Shown here: positions 45,501 through 57,700 of the stretch, piece by piece
Layout of the letters: every line of letters starts with the position of its first letter
Numbering within the stretch: the stretch's first letter is position 1
Source of the DNA: Apostichopus japonicus
Taxonomy: Eukaryota; Echinodermata; Holothuroidea; Aspidochirotida; Stichopodidae
Direction of reading: 5' to 3'
Length of the DNA: 64,000 nt
NCBI RefSeq assembly: GCF_037975245.1
Contig: NC_092567.1
Location: 20,149,376 to 20,213,375, forward strand
Program-made: the position numbers and the translations under genes
The notes under the pieces: generated by a model
What the model was told of the DNA's origin: nothing
The model's input: only the letters and a program-made list of their open reading frames with translations
Databases searched by the model: none

Positions 45501-48500
45501 ATCAGAAATGATGTTGATGAAGATTAAATGAAGAAAAAAGAGAAAAAAAAGGCAAACTTAAGGAAAGAAAGATTTTGTAGAATAGTATTTACATATCATG
45601 GAATAGAATGCTTGCGTTAACCTATCATGATGTACTCCATCTAAAACTAAGTTGCTTCAATGTCAAAGTGATATGGTAAATAACTTTTTGTATACATATT
45701 ACTTCAAAATTTCTTACTTTCTTTTGTATTTAGTCATCGATGGTAATTTGGAAAAAATATAACTCTTAAAAAGAAAGCTAAAAGATTTGTTTGTGTCAAT
45801 TAGTAGTCACTGACTCCCAGATGTGAAGGAAAGAAACTGCAGCTTCCATAATGATAAACTGAAATTGAGGGGGTGAGGTGGAAATCCTATTCCTAACCAT
45901 AGGGATACCTGGTCTAGGAAACTAACCCTTGGGGATCCTATCTGTGGGGAAGGGACCCGTGGGGAAGTCCACCTGCGGTACAAATGCCTCGAAAATGAAG
46001 GTAATATGAAATTTGCTCTGTGTTAATTAGTAGTCACTGACTACATATGGGAAGGAAAGAAATTGCTTCCATAATGATAAACTGAAACTGAGGGGGTGAG
46101 GTGGAAATCCTATTCCTAACCATAGGGATACCTGGTCTAGGAAACTAACCCTTGGGGATCTTATTTGTGGGGAAGGGACCCGTGGGGAAGTCCACCTGCG
46201 GTACAAATGCCTCGAAAATGAAGGTAATATGAAATTTGCTCTGTGTTAATTAGTAGTCACTGACTACATATGGGAAGGAAAGAAATTGCTTCCATAATGA
46301 TAAACTGAAACTGAGGGGGTGAGGTGGAAATCCTATTCCTAACCATAGGGATACCTGGTCTAGGGAAACTAACCCTTGGGGATCTTATCTGTGGGGAAGG
46401 GACCCGTGGGGAAGTCCACCTGCGGTACAAATGCCTCGAAAATGAAGGTAATATGAAATTTGCACTTTTCATTTTAAAAGTTCTAATGTTGGGTGCCACT
46501 TTGAAGATGCTACCAGTCAAAAGATTCTTTCTCGAAAAAATTCTTTCTCGAAATTTTGACTTTTTTTTTAAATTTGACTTGTTTTTCTTGCCAATGGCTC
46601 GACACTTCTAATCTTTCTCTCGGAATTAAACTTTTTGTCGGTTGCGTTCGACTTTCTTTACCGTTCCTTTTCGATAGAGAAATCCTCCCGCAGGGACAAT
46701 TCAAAACTTTGATTGTCTGCAAGGGAGGATTAATATAGTTTGTAAGCCAAAGTACGTTGGATAAGCCTACCCATGTAGCATGGGCAAATACAGGTTTTTG
46801 CTACAACTTGGGCTTGAGAGCCATGCATTTTATAGTCACGGTCCACCGGTCACTTCGCCCGAAGCCCAATTGTTCTCATACTTGGTCGGTTTCCTGGGGT
46901 AAAATGAGTAAACAAACCGGCTTGTTAAGTTAAAAGTCTGCAACGCAAAATAGCTTTCTACACCCTTCCACATATTGTTAATTTTGTGCATCATGTACAG
47001 CAAATTGTTTCACGTCTGTTGGCATTAAGCTGGAAAGGAGAAAACATTATCCTTTCATATTATCGATAGGATAATGTTCTTAGAAAGATTTAATGCTGTA
47101 TAATGAAGGAATCGCATGAATGAAATAAAAAATTCTCTCATATATGATTTATATTGACTATTCTACTGTTTTATTATGACAACAGCGTGTGTTTGAGTCA
47201 CTAATATCATCATAACGCTAAATTGGTGTGTTACATTACAGTACATACTGGTTCCAAAGGCGTCCAAAAATCCTGGAAGTTGTACTGTAAGCAGATCGTT
47301 ATCGATTGCCCCATAACTTCGACTCGGAATTATCCAGTTTTACACAGATAATATTTTCTGAGGCTATGTGTCGTTAACATTTGGATAGGTCACAATCCAG
47401 AAAACAAGGTACTGACGCCAAAGCCAACGTTAGTTAGGGCTGGTCCACAAACCTGTTGTTAGGCCTAACGACAAGGCCTTACATAACATGGCCTAGGCTA
47501 AAGTCCAAATGAGTTAGGCTAGGCCAAGGCTTAAATTAGTACAAGTAGCCGCTTAGGTTAGGTCAAAGTTAATATTACACTAGTACCAGTAGCATAACAC
47601 AAGCATGAATGGGAGCCTATTAGTCTATCCTTTCGTTAGGAAAAAGGCCAGTGTTACTCTGTGGTTATGTTAGGCCTAAGGAAACTGACCAACTCGATTT
47701 GAAGTGCTTTTTGAGACAACAATATATTGTATCTCCTCTATGGGGACTTCCGGTCATGATCTCAGTGTGAGATTTAAGAGCTGCAGGGTATTCTGCAATT
47801 TAGCAAAGACATTGAACAAAGCCTTGTCATTCCATTTTGGGATGACGGTAGCACTAGTACTAGTAGCATGCATGTGTTTCATTGATAGCCTTATTAAGCT
47901 AAGTTATATCCTGCTATGAAAGAGCCACTGTTACTGTTAGATTCTGCCACAGTTAGTTTCCGCCCTAGTTTGGTAGGTGCTTTCCACCATTGGAGAAAGC
48001 AACTTTATGAAGCCTATGGCATAAACCACTGTTTTGATAGGTATGGAACATTGTTTATTTGTTGGAATTACAAACAAGAGTAATGTAGGCCTTACCTCGA
48101 TCAGTCCAAGGCTAGAGATATGTTAAAAGAGAAAGTATACCTTGACTGCATCATTTAGGCCTTTATATATATATTTTTATTATTTGGATGGAAATATCTT
48201 CACATCAATTTAAGATATCTTAAAATAACCTACAGCAGGCCAACATTCATTTCACACACATTTATTGAACCATATCTTTGCTCTTTGTTAATGGTTATAA
48301 ACTTTGATTACCTTGGTACACCCTTTCCATTAACAAGAGAGATCATAAGTTGTGCAAATGCTTTCTATGTTGACTTGTTTTATTATTCCCCACAATGACA
48401 GTAACCTAAGTAATTAATTAGATATGTTTCTGACCATTAAAAATACTGTTGTCAGTCCAGGCTGCAGTTCCTAAGAAAACAAATAAAAAACCTCATTAGG

Positions 48501-48713
48501 AAGGCCAAAGACATTGTAATGGTCTTAACAATGTATTGTAGCAGTACAAAGTTGGTTAGAATAAATGTCATTGACTCTCATCTGTTGATTATATTCAAAG
48601 TTAATAGAACATATTTTGGTTGAGTTATTATGTGTCAGGTTAAAATGTGTAGAAACTGTGGTTAATGGGCATACATGTCTGTAATGAACTTTGCAATGAT
48701 GTAATCCCATCAG
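42555..48713. other. Intergenic region between MTPN and the DHHC gene
   Basis: It holds the MTPN 3' UTR (candidate AATAAA at 42893), G-runs near 43580 and 45135, a 225-bp tandem array at 45799-46463, and from about 47430 to 47690 a tract dense in TAGGCC words that probably marks the first intron of the DHHC gene. No splice-consistent coding exons were found. Confidence 0.5.
45799..46463 (+). repeat. 225-bp tandem repeat, about three copies
   Basis: Units start with AATTAGTAGTCACTGACT at 45799, 46025 and 46249 and differ at few positions. Each contains CCTAACCATAGGGATACCTG and GGGACCCGTGGGGAAGTCCA. Copies 2 and 3 are more alike than either is to copy 1, pointing to stepwise duplication. Confidence 0.92.
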
Positions 48714-51700
48714 ATGGAGGCTGGCATGAAGCCATATCCGACGCAGCCTGACACCAGCGAAGATCACATATACAGCCTTGCACATGGCGGTGGTCACGGC
48801 CATTCCCATGGAGACGGTCACGGCCATTCCCATGGTGACGGTCACGGCCATTCCCACGGCGGTGGTCACGGCCATTCCCATGGTGGTGTACCCTGCAGTG
48901 GCCACGGGGATCAAGGCCATGGTAAAGGAACCCATTCAGAGAGTGACATGATGGACCATAAATTGGCGCTTCCATTGCCACCTGGATTTGAACCAAGCCC
49001 CAGGACCCATGATATCGTCAAGGCAACGCAGTACGGCTTAATAGACCAAGTGAAGGAAGTCATCGAGGATGGGTTTGATGTTAATCAGCCCGACCTTGAG
49101 AATGTGACCTTACTACACTGGGCGGCCATAAACAACAGACTGGATATTGCTAGGTATTATAACTACACTTTTTGTGGGTTTTTTTTATACTTAATTCTGT
49201 CTTTCTTCTTTGTATATATAACAGATGTAAAATATTTGGTCGCAAAATATATATGGAGCAAAACTTAGAAATCGTGTATGATACTGTTGGAGCAGACAAA
49301 ATTAATAAGAAGCAAAATTGGAGGGGATAAATGCAACAACTGTAGGCTTAGCAACCAAACATAAAACATTTATTTGACAAAAGCAAGGAACTTCATGGGC
49401 ACCATGGGCAGCAGTTTTTGAGCTTTAAACTTTGTCATACTGTGCCAAGATTCTGTGTTCAATCGCTATACAAAATCATCCCTGCATTTAAATTAAAATT
49501 TAGTCCCTTTGGCATACATTCACATTGTACTGTGCCCGACCAGTTAATCTTTTCCTCTTCACCACAAGTTTACAGGTCGTGTACACAGAAGGCAAAAATA
49601 CCGGCAATGACTCCTTTCTATCCATTTCGTCATTTCTTTTCAAAGGTACTTCATCTCAAAGGGTGCCATTATAGAGAAGCTAGGAGGTGACCTCAGTTCC
49701 ACCCCACTTCACTGGGCGGTCAGACAGGGTCATTTGCCGATGGTCGTTCTCCTGATGCAGTACGGGGCGGATCCTTCCATTCGGGATGGGGAAGGTTACA
49801 GCTGTATTCACATAGCTGCTCAATTTGCACACACTGCAGTTGTGGCTTACTTAATCGCTAAGGGACAGGTGAGAAAATCGATAACCCCCCCCCCCCCAGT
49901 CTTGGCTGTTTCTGATGTCCAGTAATCGAACCATAACAGGTGTTCAGAGGATAGTTTAGTGTTCAAACTTTGTGTAGCAGTTTTAAAGATTTTGAATTTT
50001 GTCTCTGATAAAATGCTTACATTCCTATGTACCAAAACTGCTAGACATATCTGCACTTGTGTAGCTATCTGACCTTTTACATACAGGAAATTTTCCAATG
50101 CGATGCCAGATAAAATGGTCCCTGAGGTGTCTCTATGTGAGATTGTCACTGTGCTTCCCCTCTTGCTTTCTTGGAGGGGGGAGGTGGGGGGGGGTTTCTT
50201 TCTGGAAATTAGACAAGTAGACAACTGTATTGTTGAGAACAGTCTGTAAGGAGTGTGTTTGGTAATAAACAACCATATATGATTGCCTACAGGACTCTAC
50301 AGAAATAGAACAACTGTGGCACAAAAAAACATTAGCTAAAAAAAAAAAAAATCCTTTTTTGTTGAACGTTGTCAGAGACCAGGTACACATGCGAAAATTT
50401 AGCGTGTCTTTCTCTTCCTGAGAATCCTGGACTTGACATCACCATCCTACTGTGCCATTACCCTACAGTGTAAACAAAAAATATGAATCATATGAGACAT
50501 TTGATCTTAGATACAGGAGCTAAAAAGATAGAAATATAAATTATTAAAATTTGTCCCTGCAACAGGAATGTTTGTCTGTTTTAGCAAGTGTCAGATTGTA
50601 CTGTTGTTTGTAACACGCTGTAAAGCCAAGCACAAATTGTGTCCTTTTGTTTTAATTAACAGTTCATTGTTGCTGATAATATTTTTTTTGCTTCCATATT
50701 GACAGGATCCTAACATGGCTGATGCTAATGGAATGACACCACTGATGTGGGCTGCGTACAAGACCTTTGCGTGAGTGTTTCCAATTGGCATGGTTATTAA
50801 AAGTACACGATATGTTGAAATCTCATTATGATTAGCTCAGATCGAAATGTAGCAACGCATTTAGAAATAGCTGTCTTTGTAAATTTATATGAAAATATCG
50901 TTGAGGGTTATTCTCTGAAGCTTGGAGACAGTTACAATGCCTAATAAACTATCTGTTTTTTTTTCGTTTTTTTTACTAATATTTTGTCAATATTTAGCAT
51001 CCTTCTAGCCAGTTTTACCCATTTCTAGAGTGATAAATATCTGTGTGCGTAACTTTTGTGTGCGTGCGTATCGTTTTGTGGTGCATTTATCACTTACCAC
51101 AATGCAGTATTAAAACTGGTCTGAAACTTATTTAAATTAATTAGTTAATTGATTATGTAAATTATGTATCTTTGTGTAAATATTTGATGTAAATAGGCTG
51201 TCACTGATGAGCTGAAATCATAATAATCAGTTTTGCTTTTTAAAGGAACATTCCAGAGGTTGAGCAAAAATTGAGCTGAATATCTGGAAAACCAATCTAC
51301 TCTAGCTATGGAAACATTGCTATTACCCAAATGTTTTCTCTCGGTTCATGACGTGTCGAGACTAACATTCTGCATGATGTGTCACCCCTACAACTTGTCT
51401 CGTTTTTTTTTCTACTACAGGATCGATCCTACGAGACTCCTTCTTACTCTCGGAGCCAGTCCAAATATCCAGGATTCTAAATTTTTAAACGGTCCTCTTC
51501 ACTGGGCTGTCGTTACCAACAATACTGCATCTTTGAAGTGTCTCTTGAAGGCTGGAGCTGATACCTATATGGAAAATAAACTGGTGAGTCTTTATACATT
51601 GTAGCTGTTGCATAAGCGGGGGGGGGGGGGAGGGGGGAGGGGAGAGGAGGTGGATCTCTCTTTGTTGGTATATATCTAGTCATCGAATGGTGAATTTCAC

Positions 51701-54700
51701 CTGAAGATCCTTCCCCTGCTACTTTTCCAGGTGGTATCAAATGTAGGTGGGATGTGATTTCTAGTTAAAACGATATGAAAAGATACTGTGGCTTCTGACT
51801 GGTTATCCCCTCCCCTCAAGTAAAACAAACGGCTAGCTATGGAATCATCACCAGCTGGGGGCTGTAGAGCGCAGGACTGAGGTTACTGGGTTGAATTCAG
51901 TTCTAGGCCTAACTTTCATTTCAGAGCTACAGTAGTCCTGCTGGTCAGCTTAGACCCCCATTAACCATGGGCGGCAAGTCTTGTTCATGTTCATTCACTC
52001 CTCATCACCTGTATTGCTCTCTTTACCGCTACCCATGTCTTGGCCCCTCCCCCGTCCACTCGCACCTCAATATTGAAACGTATATATGTTGGAGTTGAAC
52101 CCACAGCAGTATGTTGTACTAAAGCCGACACCTGCTTACCGATGGCAAGCACACAAATCTGTGGCTTCTAAATATTCTTTGGCCTCTTTACTCATGATAT
52201 CTTTGTATTTTTACTAATTTATCAAATATGGCAACTTTGTAATTGTCGTTGTTTACTCTCGTCCAGAAACAAACACCTCTAGACCTCGCATCCATGAGGA
52301 AGAACGGCTTCCTGATCATGAAACTGAAAGAACATAGAGGCGAGACCGTTCAACAAGCCGGTAATTCACTGCTCAACAGACTGAAACAAAACAAAGTAAG
52401 TTTGTAAAATCAGTCTATTTGCTAAACTTTGTTTTATTTTTGATGTAATGATAAATGCCAAACATTGATCAGTACTTTGGTCTTTTAAATGCAAAAAAAT
52501 CATCTGATGGCTTCAGGAAGTAGTTTATCTAATATCAGCGTGGAGAAAGGTAGGAATAGCAAGTTTGTGGACAAAGGGTTAGAATATTTAGTATTCTTTG
52601 GTAAAAGAGAGAGAGAGAGAGAAAAGAAAGGGGGGCCTGAAGCCTTGTTAGTGCCCAAAAAGTAAAGAATTATGTATCATCATTTTCATTAATATACGTA
52701 AAGAAGACGAAGGCTTCAAAGAGGACCCTGGTGAAGTAAAAGTCCTTAGCGACCAAACTAGCTCTCAACACCACTGTTTGTAGATAATATGCTGATTATC
52801 CATGCCAAACACGAGGTAGAAATATGAAAAATAAGCTGAAGCAAGGGAAGATACTTTTCAATCTTGACAGCAGAGCACCAAATAATTTTGAAAGTGATAC
52901 ACAGAACTTATTCTCCATCTCATCGGGATAAATCGATAGAACCGAGGCTCTCTTGGTGAAAACAAAATTTGTGTAACATATCGTTATGTGCCAGTTGTGT
53001 GGCAGTTTTATTCTCATATGGTGGGGAGTGGGTGGTGTACTTTATAGGTACTGATCACCCAATCCTTGACCGAGAGGTGTTTTTCTGCAAATCTGGATGC
53101 CCAAACTGTTCTGAATCTCTGGATGCTTTCAGTTTAGGTCATGTATAGTGCACACCTGCCACCGCACCGCTTAGGTGTGCTTCTGGGGTGAGGGGCCAGC
53201 AACCCCCCACCCGTCAGTAATTCCTAAGCTGCTGTGAACCACTGATTAGCCCATGTGGATTTCTCTTATAGTGCCTCACAGCCTTTATTAGCTCTTGACT
53301 TATGTCAATCTTCATGGGCTATTGTTCACTCTAGCTTTTATATAAAAAATAAAAAAAATCAGTTAAAACCTTATCGGGGCAATCCTCGGTTAGGTTGTAG
53401 ATGCACGATTTCCTCTCTCCCTGGCTGTCATTTCAACTTCTATCAAAGCCTCATAACGATATCGCCTCTCTTCCTCCTCCTCTCCTCCCGTCTTTCTACC
53501 AGGTCCTCAGGAGACGGATTGCCTCTGTGATGCCGTTCATGATCTTATTCTTCGTCGGTTTCATTCCCTCTCTCGATCTGTCCCTCATGATCCGAATACT
53601 GTTGCTCTGTTTTACCTACTTAGGCCTCTACATGGTTGGAAAGTAAGTCACCGTAAGGCACATGTAATGGAATGGTGTAGTGGTGGTCAGCTTAAGGCCG
53701 GTGCAATGGAATGGTGTAGCAGCGGTCACCGTAAGGCTGTAATGGAATGGTGTAGTGGTGGTCAGCTTAAAGCCGATGTATTGGAATGGTGTAGTGGTGG
53801 TCAGCTTAAGGCCGATGTAATGGAATGGTGTAGCGGTGGTCACCATAAGGCTGATGGAATGAAATGGTGTAGCAGTGGTCACCGTAAGGCTGATGCAATG
53901 GAATTGTGTAGCGGTGGTCACCATAAGGCTGATGTATTGGAATGGTGTAGCAGTGGTCACCATAAGGCTGATGTAATGGAATGGTGTAGTGGTGGTTACC
54001 GTAAGGCCGATGTAATGGAATGGTGTAGTGGTGGTCACCGTAAGGCTGATGTAATGGAATGGTGTAGTGGTGGTCAGCTTAACACCGATGTAATGGAATG
54101 GTGTTGTGGTGGTCACCGTAAGGCTGATGTAATGGAATGGTGTAGCAGCGGTCAGCTTTAGGCCAATGTAATGGAATGGTGTAGCAGCGGTCACAGTAAG
54201 GCCGATGTAATGGAATGGTCTAGCAGCGGTCACAGTAAGGCCGATGTAATGGAATGGTGTGGTGGTGGTCACAGTAAGGCCGATGTAATGGAATGGTGTA
54301 GCAGTGGTCACCGTAAGGCCGATGTAACGGAATGGTGTAATGGTGGTCAGCTTAAGTTGGAAGGAGCGAGTTAAATGGAGACAAAAATCGCAACCAGCAT
54401 CATAGTTCTGTGTGATAGAGATAGCTGTATGTATATAGGCCTACATTGTACCTTAACAAGGGGTATCGCGACGGCAATGGTGTAAGGTGTATCAAACAAC
54501 TGGGTTGAAAAGTTAACTACAGTCTGTGTAGCTTGGCAGCAAACAAAGAAATTGGAGAAATCACTTTGGTGACGTCCTCTGTGGAAGATAAGAAGTCATA
54601 ATCCAGGCTGGCAACAAATCGTACATTACAGCACGCATGCAGGCACACACACACGCACTACAACTCATAGTAGAACTACATATAGGCTGATTGGTATTAG

Positions 54701-57700
54701 TTGCAATCTGAATAGCTTTAATCTGATTGGACAATCAAGAAACATCCCACTCCGACACATTTATCATACAAAAAAGTGAGATATTATTTCAATTTTGTGT
54801 GTATTGTATTGCATCGCATCGCATACATGTAGTTTGAACGGTCTCTTACATTGCACACTTTTTATGGTATTGTGTTTCATCTGCTCGTGTCGCGTAGCAC
54901 ATCGTGTGAGCAGGGCCTTACTTCTTTAATAGCTGTGTCTTATATTTCTTGGATTTGACAATTTATGACAGAGTTATAGTATTTCTTGTTCTCATCATTT
55001 TTTGTTTTCCTTCTCATTCAGGAACATTATGGACACACATGCAGTCGAAATTCTTCCAATTTCTCTTGGACTCAGTACCAAACTTTGTCTCTATTCAACA
55101 TTTTTTTACATACTGTGGCCTCATATCCTTTTTATATATAACAGAAAAAAAATAAAATATAAATAATAAGGATCAAATTTCAGTCTCTGGTATGTACACT
55201 TTTAAGAAAGGAAACACCTCCCCTCCCCCCCCCCCAAAAAAAATAAAGATACTATTTGTGTACTGGGTTTTACCAAATGTAACATCCTAAACTTGAAAGC
55301 CATTACTGATGAACTTTTACCAAGTTAAAATACATGTAATATGACAATTGCAATATATACATTTGTTTTTCATTTTGGGGGTAGAAAATTGGCTTTTTCT
55401 GCATAACATTCAGGCGTATAAAATACCATATTCCGTCAACAACGATCGTTTATGGGAATTGTCGTATTTTACTTGTAAAGGGCAAGCAAGCTTTCGGTTT
55501 GAACAAGATTTGAATGAGTCAACTCTGGGGTTAGAAGCCCTGTGCTTACCTGTATATTCTTAGGGTCACAGGGATTGTAAAACCCTAAGGGTCACTGCTT
55601 CCAGTCCCATTATCATATAAAAAGAGTTGTTTTGCTCGTCTAAATTTGGTTACATATTTTCAGGTGTGTTTTCGATAGTGGATTTTTTAAGTGATATTTT
55701 ATTGTCTGTGAACGAGTGGACTTTAACTCACGTCACACATGTTGACTGCATCAAACAGATTGTCTTCCTCTGCTCGTCCTTCATGATGTTACTGTCGTTT
55801 TACAAATGTTGGAAAGGAGATCCAGGGATCATCAAATGTTCTGAAGACGACCGAAAGAGGGTGAGTAAATCAACATTCGTTCATTCAGTGATGTGGGGTT
55901 GGGTGCTAGTGGAGGGGACAGATGGGTTGTCAGATATTTGAAGAAACATTATTTTAGGCCACAAAAGATGGTTTTTCTTCTTTTGATTTGTGTATGGCCA
56001 ATGATGAGCTCCCCTGATGTGTTGGGCAGTGTGCTTGACTCCCTTGTCCAGCCATTTTAATTTATTTGCCATATATGTAAGGTTTTTTGTTTTTTTTCAA
56101 GAAAATAAAACCAAATATAGCAAAGTAGCAATGTACCCTCCAAAAAGTCTTTGTGTACAGTACGGCAATATATTCACCAAAGCAAGGAGAAACTTGTCGT
56201 AGTGTTGAGTGAAGGTACTTGTAAAGTGTTTTTTTTCCAGTAGGTATGTTGGGCATGTTGATGTTGCTATATTACTGATACTTCAGCTCTGACAGTTGTT
56301 GTGTTGGAATGTCAGAATTGTAACACTACGGATGGATAGTTTATCAATTGGGAGGATGTTGTCGTTCCTTAGATCCACCCCCTTCCAGAAACGCAGCTCT
56401 TTGGTGGGTTGGTCGCAAGATTTTTCTCCAGGGGTTGGAATCAATTTCGTCGGCAGTGTTTTCTGAGTTTGTCGACAGAGGTCGATGAAACTATTTGATC
56501 AACCCATCAATTCCAGAGTCCCAGCTAAGCTTTCGAATATTTCAAACATCGATTCTGAATAGTGGGGGAGGGGAGGGGGTGTGGGGGGTCTGGTTGATTG
56601 TGGCTCAGTCCTCTTGGAAGATGGAAGGTCACGGGTCATGCAGGCTTAAAGTTTGCTGGTCCGGCCGCCGCAGATCATGCATTGTAATCTAATCAGTAAA
56701 TTTCTTTGTCCCTAAAATTTGTGTTTTTTCTGACTATGATTTTGTTTGTACTACTTACAGAGGCGTTTTGTCAGAAAAATTATTCCTTTTCTTCTTTCAT
56801 AAAGTTGTGGAAGTGGATATGGGTAGGGAAAGATTAGGGATTTCCAAAACCCTTCTCAATGAAACTTTAGACTAATATTTCCTTTTCTTATATTCTTCAA
56901 GCAGACCATCATCGAGTTAGCGGAAACATCGACGCTGGAGTTAGACAGATTCTGTACCACCTGTCTGATTCGTAAACCCGTTCGTTCCAAACACTGTTCT
57001 CAATGCGACCGCTGTGTGGCCAAGTTTGACCACCACTGCCCCTGGGTGGACAACTGTATCGGTGAGACATACCGCTTTATTCGTTCTACCTTTTGCCGGT
57101 AATTTCTGTTGCATATGTGTGCTGTTTTTGACTGAACCCTGCCATTCTTGTGGTAAGAGGAACCTGAAGCATAGTCTGGGATACTGTCGCGTCCGTCCCG
57201 GTACGGGAAGGCAGATTTCGATGGTCACGTGGAAGGGACGACACGAATAACGTAAATTATCAGTGCAACAGAGATATATAATGATTTCGTTCTATTTATT
57301 TTGCAGGATTGATTAGATTAAATATGTTGAAACCTATATAATTTGGGGTAATAATATGTTTAACGTGCCTTTCACACACGGAGACCTTACACGGTAAAGG
57401 TTAACAGTAAGACTGAAATGTCTTACAAAACTGCCATACACGAGGTAAAAGACATGATACTTTCACCCAATCATAACTAAATGTTTCTGTCACAAGACAG
57501 CAGCAGCCAATCACACTCTTGATTTAATTCCTGGAAATCATTTAAGGGACGTACATCTGCATCTATTAAATATACATGTGGGTTCACGACACTATAAGTG
57601 TTTGACCTAACAGATACTAAGGTCATTTCATTGGCATAATGTAACTCTGAGACAAACTTAATGCATTCACCTAAACACTGGCTCTGGAAAACAGTTTTAC

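Noticed and set aside
48525-48996. Minus-strand frames opposite the first DHHC-gene exon
   Set aside because: Shadows of the His-rich repeat on the coding strand.
53628-54311. 227-codon minus-strand frame of repeated [11 protein letters not shown] units
   Set aside because: It is the complement of the 39-bp minisatellite; openness follows from unit length being a multiple of three. No promoter or splice partner.
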